Assembly: GCA_013298625.1 (NCBI GenBank)
Contig: JAAFIF010000057.1
Coordinates: 1-58,804 of the forward strand
Length of the DNA stretch: 58,804 nt
DNA from: Myxococcales bacterium
GTDB lineage: Bacteria; Myxococcota_A; Polyangia; Polyangiales; Ga0077539
Reading direction: 5' to 3'
Shown: piece by piece, positions 50,903-58,804 of the stretch
Layout of the letters: each line of letters begins with the position of its first letter
Position numbering within the stretch: the stretch's first letter is position 1
The notes under the pieces: model-generated
Seen by the model: only the letters and a program-made list of their open reading frames with translations
The model's database searches: none
What the model was told of the DNA's origin: nothing
Position numbers and translations under genes: made by a program

Positions 50903-53092
50903 TCAGTTCGAGCGCGCCGAGCGTCGAACGCGATCGACCTGCGAGGCTGCGCGACGGACGCTCTGCTCGCTCGTGCGCGCGGCCTCGTCGATGCGCTGAG
51001 ACATCGTCAGCACGGCCTCGCCTGCGCGGACCTGCGTTCGGTGCGAGTCGTTGAGCTGGCTGACGGCGCCCGCGATGGACTCGATCGACTGCGAGATCTG
51101 CCGGCCGCCTCGCGACTGCTCTTGCGCGCTGCGCTCGACGTGCTCGGTGATCATGCGCATCTGCTCGGCGCTCTTCATGATCTGCTCGCTGCCTCGCGCC
51201 TGCTGCGCGGTGGCCGCGGCGATCTGCTGCACCGTCTCGGCGATGCGCCCCATCGCGTCCGTCACCTGCTTGCTGCCCTTGGCCTGCTCGACCGTGGCGC
51301 GCGCGATCGCGCGGACCATGTTCGTGCTCTTGCGCGAGGACTCGAGGATCTTCTTGAGCGCGCGCTCGGCTTCGTTCGAGACCTCGACGCCGCGGTCGAC
51401 CATCGTGGCCGAGCGCTCGACCGCGGTGATCGCGTTCTTCGACTCGGTCTGAATGGTCTTGATCAGGTCGGTGATCTCTTTGGTGCTCTGTGCCGCGCGC
51501 TCGGCGAGGTCCTTGATTTCGTCGGCGACCACCGCGAACGACTTTCCGTGCTCGCCGGCCTGCGCCGCGATGATGGCGGCGTTGAGCGCGAGCAGGTTGG
51601 TCTGCTCGGCCACGTCGTCGATCACGTTGACGATCTGACCGATGGCCTCGATGCGAGAGCCGAGCGACGAGATCACCGAGACGCCCTGCTGCGACGTCTC
51701 TTTGATGCGGTTGATCTCCGCGATGGTCTTCAAGATCGCCTCTGCGCCGCGCTCGGCGTCCTGCGACACCTCTTCGGACAAGCGCGCGGTCTCGTTGGCG
51801 TTGGACTGCACCTGGTCGATGCTGACGTCCATCTCGTTCATGCTCGAGCTGGTCTCTTCAGCGGTGAGGCTGAGGCCGTCGACGTTGCGCGCGACCTCGC
51901 GGATCGACGCGGTCATCTGCTCGATGCTCGCCACCGTCTGCGCGACCGACCGCGCGAGGTTGGCGATGTTCTCGGCCACTTCTTGGTTGGTGGCGCTCAC
52001 CTCGAGGATCGAGCTCGACGACTCTTCTGCGTTGGTCGCGAGCTTCTCGACGCCGCGGGCGACTTCGGCCAGGCCGCTCGACATGTCGCGCAGCGTGCGG
52101 TTGACGGTCTCGACCGCGTCGAGCTGCTCGCGCATGGACGCGAGGGACGCGGTGAGCTCGGCTTCGGTCTCGGCGAGCGCTGCTTCGAGCTCGCGGCGCG
52201 CCTCTTCGCTGAGCCCCGCGGGCTTGGCTGCGGCGCGCATCTCAGCGTCGCGCAAGCGGGCGTCGAGCTCCATGGCGCGCGACTCTGCGTCGCGCAGGCG
52301 GGCTTCGGCGGCCATCGAGCGGGCCTCGGCCTCGCGAGACTTGCGCTCGATCTCTTGCGCGGCGCGCTCGAACTCTTGCGCTTTGCGGGCGGCGTCGCGC
52401 AGGTCGCGGTCGCCGTCTTGCGCCTTGCGCTCGTGGTCACGGGCGCGGTTCTCTGCATCGGACACGCGGCGGTCGAGCTCTTCGCGCTTGCGCTCGGACT
52501 CGTTGAGCCTGCGCTCGAGGTCCTCGGCGCGCCTCGAGGCGTCGCGCACGTCGCGCTCGATGTCCTGCGCTTTGCGCTTGGACTCTTGCGCCTCGCGGTC
52601 TGCGTCCTTCGCGTGCGCGACGCGCTCGGAGATCTCTTCGAGCGCCGCGCGAATGGTGTCGCGGTCGGCGAGCCCCTCGGGCAGCGCGGGCGCCTTTTCG
52701 CCGGCGGACACGCGGCGCAGGGCGCTGACGATCGCCGGGGCGGCGCCTTCGCTTCCTTTGCTCTGCGTCACGCGGACCGCGACGCGGTCGATTTCTTCGT
52801 ACAGCAGCTGCGCTCCGGCCGGGAGCTCCGCAGGGACGTTGGGTCGCTCCCCCTCCGCCGCCTTTCGCACTGCGCTCGTCGCTCGGGTGAGCATTTCGCG
52901 TGCGGTTTCGCCGGCCTGACTCACGGCGCCGGCGCTCTCAGCGGAGGTCGCCAGCACGCCGATCACCGCGGCTGCGGCGACGATCGTGATGGCTACCGCT
53001 GTCGCGACCGGCGCGAGCGCGCCGACCAGTGCTCCTGCTACGACCAGTGCCAGCGCCACGAGCGCTGACCGATTCTTGAAGAGACTCTCCAT
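50903..53092 (-). CDS. Methyl-accepting chemotaxis protein without a large periplasmic sensor
   Basis: 729 residues from the ATG at 53092. Two membrane segments (about 9-27 and 31-50) are separated by only a few residues, so there is almost no external sensor. A long coiled coil rich in Glu, Arg, Asp and Ala (about 155-340) follows, then the methylation helices and the signalling tip EQTNLLALNAAIIAAQAGEHGK...FAVVADEIKDLAERAAQS at about 490-545, and a symmetric return helix. The AAIIAAQAGEHG form of the hairpin is seen in the myxobacterial FrzCD-like branch. It would report to CheA/CheW, which are not in the window. Confidence 0.85.
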   Translation of the reverse strand: MESLFKNRSALVALALVVAGALVGALAPVATAVAITIVAAAAVIGVLATSAESAGAVSQAGETAREMLTRATSAVRKAAEGERPNVPAELPAGAQLLYEEIDRVAVRVTQSKGSEGAAPAIVSALRRVSAGEKAPALPEGLADRDTIRAALEEISERVAHAKDADREAQESKRKAQDIERDVRDASRRAEDLERRLNESERKREELDRRVSDAENRARDHERKAQDGDRDLRDAARKAQEFERAAQEIERKSREAEARSMAAEARLRDAESRAMELDARLRDAEMRAAAKPAGLSEEARRELEAALAETEAELTASLASMREQLDAVETVNRTLRDMSSGLAEVARGVEKLATNAEESSSSILEVSATNQEVAENIANLARSVAQTVASIEQMTASIREVARNVDGLSLTAEETSSSMNEMDVSIDQVQSNANETARLSEEVSQDAERGAEAILKTIAEINRIKETSQQGVSVISSLGSRIEAIGQIVNVIDDVAEQTNLLALNAAIIAAQAGEHGKSFAVVADEIKDLAERAAQSTKEITDLIKTIQTESKNAITAVERSATMVDRGVEVSNEAERALKKILESSRKSTNMVRAIARATVEQAKGSKQVTDAMGRIAETVQQIAAATAQQARGSEQIMKSAEQMRMITEHVERSAQEQSRGGRQISQSIESIAGAVSQLNDSHRTQVRAGEAVLTMSQRIDEAARTSEQSVRRAASQVDRVRRSARSN

Positions 53093-53236
53093 CGCTGTTT
53101 TCGCCGAGCGCGAGCCTACACCACCGGCGCCCTCGCTCTTCAGTGAACGACAAGAGCGCGCTCCCCAAATGAGGGGATTTCGTCCCGCACAGGGGGGTAG
53201 CCCTCGCCGCGGCTGCGGTGTAGCTTCCGCCCCCTC

Positions 53237-53446
53237 ATGGCTACCAAGAGCAACCCGATGCAATTCGACAAGCGCGTCGTCGAGCGCTTCATTCGCGCCG
53301 GCGTGGTCAAGCGCGAGGACTACGAGAAGCACCTCGCGGCGCTGACCGACGTCGAGTCGCAGTCCGAGCTCATCAACACGTCGATCACCGACGACGACCT
53401 GATGGACGACGACGACGACGGCGACGACGACGAGGACGAGGGTTGA
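53237..53446 (+). CDS. Small acidic protein
   Basis: 69 residues: FDKRVVERFIRAGVVKREDYEKHLAAL, then a C-terminal run of Asp and Glu (DDDLMDDDDDGDDDEDEG). The acidic end is reminiscent of small proteins found next to DUF1844 genes in Myxococcota. It is followed 3 bases after its stop by the DUF1844 gene, so they form an operon. Function unknown; a role in binding cations or nucleic-acid-binding partners is speculation. Confidence 0.7.
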   Translation: MATKSNPMQFDKRVVERFIRAGVVKREDYEKHLAALTDVESQSELINTSITDDDLMDDDDDGDDDEDEG

Positions 53447-53449
53447 TCG

Positions 53450-53770
53450 ATGGCCTCGGACAGCAACGAGAAGGCGCCGGACGCGGCCTATGATGACGTC
53501 GCCGAAGGGGGAGCGCTCCCGCCGGTCGATCTGACGACCTTCGTCCTGTCGCTGGCGACCTCGGCGCTGGTCTCTCTCGGAGAGGCGAAGGGCGAGTCGC
53601 CCGACGACAAGCTCGACCTTCCGCTGGCCAGGCAGACGATCGACACGATCGCGATGCTGCAAGAGAAGACCAAGGGCAACCTCTCGGGAGAAGAAGAGCG
53701 CCTGGTGAACCGGGTGCTGTTCGACCTTCGGATGAAGTTCGTCGAGGTCTCGCAGCGCGCTGCGAAGTAG
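53450..53770 (+). CDS. DUF1844-family protein
   Basis: 106 residues. DLTTFVLSLATSALVSLGEAK, LPLARQTIDTIAMLQEKTKGNL and EERLVNRVLFDLRMKFVEVS are the helical DUF1844 pattern, usually cytoplasmic and of unknown function, common in Deltaproteobacteria-type genomes. Co-transcribed with the acidic protein upstream. A hairpin follows the stop. Confidence 0.85.
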   Translation: MASDSNEKAPDAAYDDVAEGGALPPVDLTTFVLSLATSALVSLGEAKGESPDDKLDLPLARQTIDTIAMLQEKTKGNLSGEEERLVNRVLFDLRMKFVEVSQRAAK

Positions 53771-53776
53771 CGGTCG

Positions 53777-53815
53777 TTCGCGCGTCGAGCCCGACAGGGG
53801 GGACGCTCGCGCGAA
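53777..53815. repeat. Inverted repeat after the DUF1844 gene
   Basis: TTCGCGCG (53777-53784) and CGCGCGAA (53808-53815) are inverted copies 6 bases after the DUF1844 stop. No T run follows. It could be an RNA-end stabiliser or an operator shared with the HtrA gene that starts at 53868. Confidence 0.4.
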
Positions 53816-53867
53816 GGCCGAGAATGGACGACGGGCCTGGTGAGTTCTACGACTCACAGAGGTCACC

Positions 53868-55067
53868 ATGCGCGCAAGAACTCTCAGGACTTCGAACCCG
53901 CTTGTCGTCACCCTCACCGCCGCGCTCGTCGCGGCGCCGCTGTTCGCGGGCTGCCAGCTCCGCAGCGAGTTTCGCGGAGACCCCGCGCCGTCCACCGCGA
54001 CGCGCGAGCGACCCGCGCAGCGGGGCGCTCCCACACCCACTCCAACCCAAGCGCCCACACCGCAGCCCGCGCAGCCGCGCGCCAGCGAGCCCGTCGCGGC
54101 GCGTGCGCCGGGCGCGCCGATGTCCTTCGCTCCGCTCGTGCGCCGCGTGCGCGCCAGCGTGGTGAGCATCTTCGTCGCGCAGGTTGAATTGGTGGCCCCC
54201 CAATGGGGCTTCATGGACCCGCAAGAGCGCGTGCGCCGCGGGCAGGGCACGGGCTTCATCATCGGCAACAACGAGGTGCTCACCAACAACCATGTGATCG
54301 ACGGCGCGCAGGCGATCGAAGTGCAGCTCGACGACGGCCGTCGCGTCGCGGCGTCGGTGGTCGGTCGCGATCCGCGCACGGACGTAGCGCTCTTGCGCTT
54401 GAAGGGCGCGATCGAGACCACGCCCGTGGCGTTGGGCGACAGCGACGCGCTCGACGTCGGTGATTGGGTCGTGGCGATCGGCAACCCCTACGGGCTCTCG
54501 CAGACGGTCACGACCGGAATCGTGAGCGCCAAGGGCCGCACGGGCCGAGACGTTCCGCTGGATCCTGCGGGGTATTATTCGTTTATCCAGACGGACGCGA
54601 GCATCAACCCAGGCAACTCGGGCGGGCCGCTCTTGGACCTGCAGGGCAACGTGATCGGCATCAACACCGCGGTCAATCGTCAGGCACAGGGCATCGGGTT
54701 CGCGATCCCGATCAACATGGTGAAGACCATCTTGCAGCAGCTGCGGGACAACGGCCGCGTGGTGCGCTCGTGGATGGGGCTCTCGATTCGCGACGTGACC
54801 GAGAGCGCGCAGCGCTCGCTCGGCCTCGCGGACGCGCACGGCGCGATGGTGATGGACGTTCATCCGCAGGGGCCTGCGGCGGCGGCGGGGCTGCAGCCGG
54901 GAGACGTGATTCGCTCGTTCAACGGTCGCTCGATCGCGACGTCGAGCGACCTCGCGTGGCAGGCCTCGACGGCCGGCGTCGGTCACACGGTGCAGCTGCA
55001 AGTGCGGCGCGGCGCGCAGGCGCTGGATCTATCGATGGTGCTCACCGCGATGCCCGAGAGCGGCTGA
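53868..55067 (+). CDS. HtrA/DegP-type serine protease, lipoprotein, with one PDZ domain
   Basis: 399 residues. Signal with LFAGC (Cys29), then a Pro/Thr/Ala-rich stretch to about 80. The protease domain has TNNHVID (His142), RTDVALL (Asp172) and NPGNSGGPL (Ser251), the trypsin-like triad of DegP. A PDZ domain follows (MGLSIRDVTE...GLQPGDVIRSFNGR). It would degrade or refold misfolded proteins in the periplasm or on the outer membrane; the lipid anchor is unusual for DegP. ACAGAGG at 53856-53862 precedes the ATG. The last 39 bases overlap the end of the converging CehA/McbA-type gene. Confidence 0.9.
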   Translation: MRARTLRTSNPLVVTLTAALVAAPLFAGCQLRSEFRGDPAPSTATRERPAQRGAPTPTPTQAPTPQPAQPRASEPVAARAPGAPMSFAPLVRRVRASVVSIFVAQVELVAPQWGFMDPQERVRRGQGTGFIIGNNEVLTNNHVIDGAQAIEVQLDDGRRVAASVVGRDPRTDVALLRLKGAIETTPVALGDSDALDVGDWVVAIGNPYGLSQTVTTGIVSAKGRTGRDVPLDPAGYYSFIQTDASINPGNSGGPLLDLQGNVIGINTAVNRQAQGIGFAIPINMVKTILQQLRDNGRVVRSWMGLSIRDVTESAQRSLGLADAHGAMVMDVHPQGPAAAAGLQPGDVIRSFNGRSIATSSDLAWQASTAGVGHTVQLQVRRGAQALDLSMVLTAMPESG

Positions 55068-56714
55068 GCCCGCGCGGCGACGCGGCAAACGGCTAGAGAA
55101 AATCCAGGCGATAGCGATTGCAAGCGAGAGCGCTCCCCGCGGGGCGCGCGCAGGCACGCCGCAGCGACAGCCGTTGCTGGGCGGGGTCGAAGGGCCGTCG
55201 TCGCGGACGGACGCGTCGCTGTTGGCGCTCGCGTCCATCGCGCCGCTGTCTTCGACGACGCCCGCGTCGAGCGGCTCGCCGGTGGCGGCGATCCAGAGGT
55301 GACCGGTGACCACGCGAGGTCGCGAAGCGACGAAGAGATCGCAGCGCCAGCGGTCATCGGCGGAGCCGCCGCGGGCTTGGATCTCGTGCGTGGCTTCGAA
55401 GGGATCGGAGGTGACGGGGACGTCGCGCTGGGGCGTTCCGTTGCGGATGAAGCGCAAGGTGGCGCCGGTGCCGTTGGTGACCGTGGCGCGCAGCGTGGCG
55501 GCGCGCTCGCGGATCGTGTCGCCGATCATGAGCGTGCCCGCGCGAAGGTCCACCATCGGATCGTCGGGGCCCTGCAGCTTCACCACGGTGCGGCCCTGAC
55601 GAACGCCCGCGAGGATCGCCGCGACGCTGAGCTCGCTCGCGTACACCATGGTGGTCGCGCCGCCGATGGGGCTGTCGAACATGCCCGTGCCTTCGCCCGC
55701 GCGGTGATCGTCGCTGCCGCCGATGGGCGCGACGTGCAATCCGCGGCTGAGCAGCCCGTCCCAGAACGCGAGCGCCGTGCGGTAGAACAGCGGGCCCGTG
55801 ACCGAGTAGCGGCCGTTCTGAATCTCGACGGCGGCGATGCGCTCGGGCTGAACGTCGAGCGACCACGCGCAGCCGATGCAGAGATCACCGAGGTCGAGCG
55901 TCGGGTGGTTGATCGCGAAGAGCGCGCCTTGCGCGGTGATCGCGTCGACGGCGGCGCGCGCAGAGGTCATCGGCCCGGTCGACGCGGTAAAATCCACCCA
56001 TTCGGTGGCTCCGATCGCGTTGCCGTGCCCACCATACGTCGTGAACTCCGTCCCCGGAACGAGCAAGACCTCGCGATGCCTCGCCTGCGCGTCGACGATG
56101 AAGTCCGTCGCCGTCACGACGTTGTGCTCGGACAGTTCGACGAAATCGAGCCCGCGCGTGCGCGCGAAGGTCGCGATCGCGTCGAGCGACGGGCTCGCGT
56201 CGCCGCTCTCTCTCGAGTGCACGTGAAAGTCCCCCGCGTACCATCGCGGCCCCACGCTGAGCGCCGCCGAGGCTTGGTACGGACGACGCTCGGTCTGCGG
56301 CGCGAGCGTCGGCGTCGCGCGCAAGACGATCTCGATGCGGTAGCGCGCAGGCCGCTCGGTGATCTTCGCCTGGCCGATCATGACGGCCCACGAGCCTGCG
56401 GTGATCGCTCCGGCGACGTAGCTGCGCGAGGCTGCGGATTCGCTCACGATCGCGGGCTCGGTGTTGCCTCCGCCCCAGCCGCGAAAGCGCGTCGGGTCGC
56501 GCAGGCCCCAGTCGAGGATGTTGGCCTCGGACTGATCGTCGTGGCGCACTTCGATCTCGCGCACTCCGTCGGGGACCGTGAAGGGCAGCGAGAAGTACCT
56601 GGGCGTCCCCTCGGGGATCGTCCCTTCGAGCACGATGGGCGTCTGCGCGCTCGCTGCGGACGAGGCGAGCGCGACGGCGAGCGAGAGCGTGAGGCCGCTG
56701 AGGATCGTGCGCAT
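55029..56714 (-). CDS. CehA/McbA-type PHP-domain metallohydrolase with MYXO-CTERM-like tail
   Basis: 561 residues from the ATG at 56714 (an ATG at 56738 is in frame but spoils the signal peptide). Signal peptidase I site near SSAASAQ. About 165-350 is a PHP fold: GDFHVHSRESGDASPS and VELSEHN provide metal ligands, with further His in FAINHPTLD and IGGSDDHRAG. The CehA/McbA group includes secreted phosphoesterases and esterases. The C-terminus (GCRCG, hydrophobic stretch LSLAIAIAWIF, then RLPRRR) resembles the MYXO-CTERM sorting signal, followed by about 14 further residues that overlap the HtrA gene. Confidence 0.8.
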   Translation of the reverse strand: MRTILSGLTLSLAVALASSAASAQTPIVLEGTIPEGTPRYFSLPFTVPDGVREIEVRHDDQSEANILDWGLRDPTRFRGWGGGNTEPAIVSESAASRSYVAGAITAGSWAVMIGQAKITERPARYRIEIVLRATPTLAPQTERRPYQASAALSVGPRWYAGDFHVHSRESGDASPSLDAIATFARTRGLDFVELSEHNVVTATDFIVDAQARHREVLLVPGTEFTTYGGHGNAIGATEWVDFTASTGPMTSARAAVDAITAQGALFAINHPTLDLGDLCIGCAWSLDVQPERIAAVEIQNGRYSVTGPLFYRTALAFWDGLLSRGLHVAPIGGSDDHRAGEGTGMFDSPIGGATTMVYASELSVAAILAGVRQGRTVVKLQGPDDPMVDLRAGTLMIGDTIRERAATLRATVTNGTGATLRFIRNGTPQRDVPVTSDPFEATHEIQARGGSADDRWRCDLFVASRPRVVTGHLWIAATGEPLDAGVVEDSGAMDASANSDASVRDDGPSTPPSNGCRCGVPARAPRGALSLAIAIAWIFSSRLPRRRAGSAALGHRGEHHR

Positions 56715-56757
56715 TTGTAGTGGGCATTGTCTGCGCACCGGCGGGCGCGCTCAACGA

Positions 56758-57723
56758 TCAACCGGGGGGGCGATTGACGGTGACGGCGACCGAGTCGGAG
56801 GTCGTTCCGCCGCCGTTTGCGCAGGTGACGGTGTAGATGTAGTTGCCTGCGCCGACGCCGCGCATCATGGCCGAGCCCATCAGATCGCGCGCGCCCGACC
56901 ACGACGCGCTCGCCACGCAGCTCGCCGCGGACGTGCTCGTCCACGAGAGAAGAAAGCTCGCGGGGGCGTCGAAGGTGGCCGGTCCGTTGGTCCCGTCCAC
57001 GCGCACGTCCACCGTCGGCGGAGCGCCGCCGCGATACCCCACGGTGACCGCGCGAACGTACACGTGGCCGCCCTCTGCGCGGACGCTCCACTCGCAGTCG
57101 CCCGCGTTGGGAACGCTGAACGCAGGCTGCGGTTGATTGCTGAACCCCGCGACGGTCCCGCCGCTGGTGCTCACGCGCGCGACGACCATCCCGCACGCTT
57201 CGACGACGGCCGTGCCCGCGCCGCCTTCGCCCGTGGACGCGACCTGCACCGAGAACGTCTGCACGTAGGACATTCGCCCGCGGATTCGTCCGCCGCTGTT
57301 GAGCCTCGTGACGTTCTCGTTGCAGCCGCCGCCGCAGGAGCCGCCGCCCTCTGACGGAGGCAGCGAAGTTCCGTCGCGGTGCATGATCGTGGCGTAGTCG
57401 ACCGGGCCCTCCCACGCGATGTAGTCGCGCTCCTGGTCGAACGTCCTTCCGTCCCGCAAATACGCAGGCGACATCGGCGCGACCGAGCTGTCGCCGACGG
57501 TCACTGCGGCGTCGGGCCTGGGCGCGACCCCCGTGTCTGCGGCGCTGGCGTCCATCGTTGGCGTCCCGCTGTCGCTCGGCGGCGCGGCGGCGTCGAGCCT
57601 CGCGCTGTCCGTCGCGCTCGCGTCGCGTCCGCGCGATGCGTCCGGGGCGGACTCGATCTCGGCGCACCCCGCGACGAGCGCGGACGAGAGCGTAAATATA
57701 CTGCAAATTCGCTGATGGTTCAT
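56758..57723 (-). CDS. Lipoprotein with acidic stalk and beta-sandwich-like body
   Basis: 321 residues from the ATG at 57723. Signal with LVAGC (Cys20), a stalk of Asp/Ala/Ser/Pro (about 27-80), and a body with Ser/Gly/Thr-rich, Cys-containing beta-type sequence (GGGSCGGGCNENVTRLN, YVQTFSVQVASTGEGG, NAGDCEWSVRAEGGHVYVRAV, PATFDAPASFLLSWTS, NYIYTVTCANGGG) that resembles bacterial Ig-like domains. It starts within the stop of the upstream gene (ATGA) and is probably a surface-exposed structural or adhesive protein. Function unknown. Confidence 0.65.
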   Translation of the reverse strand: MNHQRICSIFTLSSALVAGCAEIESAPDASRGRDASATDSARLDAAAPPSDSGTPTMDASAADTGVAPRPDAAVTVGDSSVAPMSPAYLRDGRTFDQERDYIAWEGPVDYATIMHRDGTSLPPSEGGGSCGGGCNENVTRLNSGGRIRGRMSYVQTFSVQVASTGEGGAGTAVVEACGMVVARVSTSGGTVAGFSNQPQPAFSVPNAGDCEWSVRAEGGHVYVRAVTVGYRGGAPPTVDVRVDGTNGPATFDAPASFLLSWTSTSAASCVASASWSGARDLMGSAMMRGVGAGNYIYTVTCANGGGTTSDSVAVTVNRPPG

Positions 57724-58804
57724 CGTTGCATCCCCGTCGTCGCGATGGTCACGAACGCGCTGTCGACCTCGACGTCGAGCGTTCGAAGCGCGCCGGGCGC
57801 CCACGGCGCCGCGCTCTCGTCCGCGCGGTGCGCGAGCGTCGCGATCAGCCGCGCGGTGTCTGCGCGCACGTGGTCGCGCAGCGAGAAGCCCGCGGGCGTC
57901 GCTGGCAGCGACCTTCGCTCGATCGCGCGCTGGCTCTGAGAAAATCCTGCCCAAACGACGGACTGCCCGTCGGGTCCGAGCACCGCGAAGCCGGGCTGAT
58001 AGCCCTCGGCGCGGGCCTCGAAGCGCGCGTCGGCGACGGTCGCTCCGGTCACTTGAATACTGGTCACCGAAGGCACTCGCAGCGAAGACGTCCCGCCGGT
58101 GACCGTGGGCCAGAGCTGCAGCTCGAACGAAGACTCGTCGGCGCTCGCGTAGGTGACCGAGGCTGTCACGGGAGTGAGCGCCCCGCGCAGGTGAGCGACG
58201 GTGATCGTCGGGCCGCTGGCGCTGCGCACGTAGTCCGCCGACGCTGTCCCCACAGGAAAGCTCGGGTACCGCGCCCCCTCTTCGTCGACGTGCGCGAACT
58301 GCACCCGCGACGGCCCGCCGCGGCGCACGCTGTCGCGGGTGACGAGGCCCGTCGTCGGCAGCTCGACCTGCACGACGCTCTCTGCCGCTGCGATGGTCGC
58401 GCTGTTGAAATCCACGGCGAACGAGAGGGGGCCCGGCCGATCGCTCGGCACGTCTTCGAGCTGCACCGCGCGCAGCGGGCGCAGCGGAAACCCCGAGCCA
58501 TCGCTGCGCCACTCGATCGCCCAGAAGCGCTGCGTGACCGTGGACCGCCGCGCGTCGTCGCGTTGATCGATGCTCCAGTCGGGGCTGTGTCCGAACTCGC
58601 TGTTGACCAGCGAGCGAGAGAAGAGCGAGGCGACCGAGCTCTCGTCGGCGTTGCGAAAGCGCGCGGTGACGTCGCGCGGTCGCTGCGCCTCGCGACGGTC
58701 GACGGTGAGGTGCGTGTACACGACGGAGTCGATCGGCTCGCGCACGTCGAGGATCGAGACGGCGAGGTAGCCGGCGCGGGCGACGGTGATGTCCCAGGGC
58801 GCGG
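57720..58804 (-). CDS. Large envelope protein, C-terminal part, beta-domain repeats
   Basis: The frame is open across the right edge; the N-terminus is outside the window. About 360 residues are visible: APWDITVARAGYLAVSILDV at the edge looks like a carboxypeptidase-regulatory-like or Ig-like repeat, and the rest (DVTARFRNADESSVAS, QVELPTTGLVTRDSV, TITVAHLRGALTPVTASVTYAS, PSVTSIQVTGATVADARFE) is a series of beta-rich stretches without Cys. No catalytic motif. It overlaps the downstream lipoprotein start by four bases, so they form an operon. Probably secreted or surface-located. Confidence 0.6.
   Translation of the reverse strand, partial: APWDITVARAGYLAVSILDVREPIDSVVYTHLTVDRREAQRPRDVTARFRNADESSVASLFSRSLVNSEFGHSPDWSIDQRDDARRSTVTQRFWAIEWRSDGSGFPLRPLRAVQLEDVPSDRPGPLSFAVDFNSATIAAAESVVQVELPTTGLVTRDSVRRGGPSRVQFAHVDEEGARYPSFPVGTASADYVRSASGPTITVAHLRGALTPVTASVTYASADESSFELQLWPTVTGGTSSLRVPSVTSIQVTGATVADARFEARAEGYQPGFAVLGPDGQSVVWAGFSQSQRAIERRSLPATPAGFSLRDHVRADTARLIATLAHRADESAAPWAPGALRTLDVEVDSAFVTIATTGMQR

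Noticed and set aside
50903..54484. A much longer frame through the chemoreceptor region
   Set aside because: Residues before the ATG at 53092 are antisense to the small acidic, DUF1844 and HtrA genes and show no protein-like pattern; the membrane segment starts right after 53092.

Overview
The window is about 58.8 kb of very GC-rich, gene-dense DNA. It has no rRNA, tRNA, CRISPR array, insertion sequence or prophage that I can recognise, and no gap between genes longer than about 260 bases. It looks like a chromosomal piece of a myxobacterium (Myxococcota, probably Polyangia, with Sandaracinaceae-like character). That is an inference from the strong GC bias, many lipoproteins with Asp/Ala/Ser-rich stalks, a MYXO-CTERM-like tail, MopE-like Cys/Asp repeats beside a sulfatase-modifying-factor domain, and a DUF1844 gene. 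I cannot name the species.

Layout. 1-7.8 kb: end of a D,D-carboxypeptidase (M15), two tandem zinc-ribbon proteins, ruvC, an alpha/beta-hydrolase lipoprotein, an M50 protease, a propeller-like lipoprotein and a small unknown protein. 7.9-15.4 kb: a same-strand cluster with a 1079-residue Hsp70/actin-like ATPase carrying a Met/Pro-rich tail, a Met-Pro-Gly repeat protein, a small Cys-containing protein, a von Willebrand A lipoprotein with an intact DxSxS motif, and a FecR-like secreted protein. This is the best candidate for an undescribed system. 15.4-21.7 kb: an aminotransferase, an ECF sigma factor followed by an atypical SDR and a DUF1330 gene, the Fe-trafficking protein YggX, a catalytically degenerate SDR and a type II NADH dehydrogenase. 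A near-identical promoter-like element stands before both the sigma gene and the SDR gene. 21.7-32.8 kb: an ImpA-type metalloprotease and a lipoprotein, a histidine kinase coupled to a GT-C-like membrane protein, another lipoprotein, a DTW-domain protein with an extra C-terminal region, and a phosphatidylserine synthase-like enzyme. 32.8-37.6 kb: an unknown protein, an ArsR-methyltransferase fusion regulator next to ahcY (SAH recycling; ahcY carries a one-base frameshift), and pncB (NAD salvage) behind a perfect palindrome embedded in its promoter. 37.6-47.8 kb: an active/inactive M16 protease pair, a polyferredoxin with an FAD oxidoreductase, an Lgt-like enzyme, a cyclic-nucleotide-binding protein, a VCBS-like membrane protein, a deoxynucleoside kinase and a flavin reductase. 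48-58.8 kb: a PstS-like lipoprotein / SUMF1 lipoprotein / MOSC operon, a chemoreceptor, an acidic small protein with a DUF1844 partner, an HtrA-type lipoprotein protease, a CehA/McbA-type PHP hydrolase, and two cell-envelope proteins cut by the window edge.

How it fits together. Much of the window serves the cell envelope: at least ten predicted lipoproteins, several secreted or membrane proteases, and an Lgt homologue that could attach the lipid to those lipoproteins. Many neighbours overlap by the four bases ATGA or GTGA, so translational coupling is common. All functional calls come from motifs read by eye; no database search was run.
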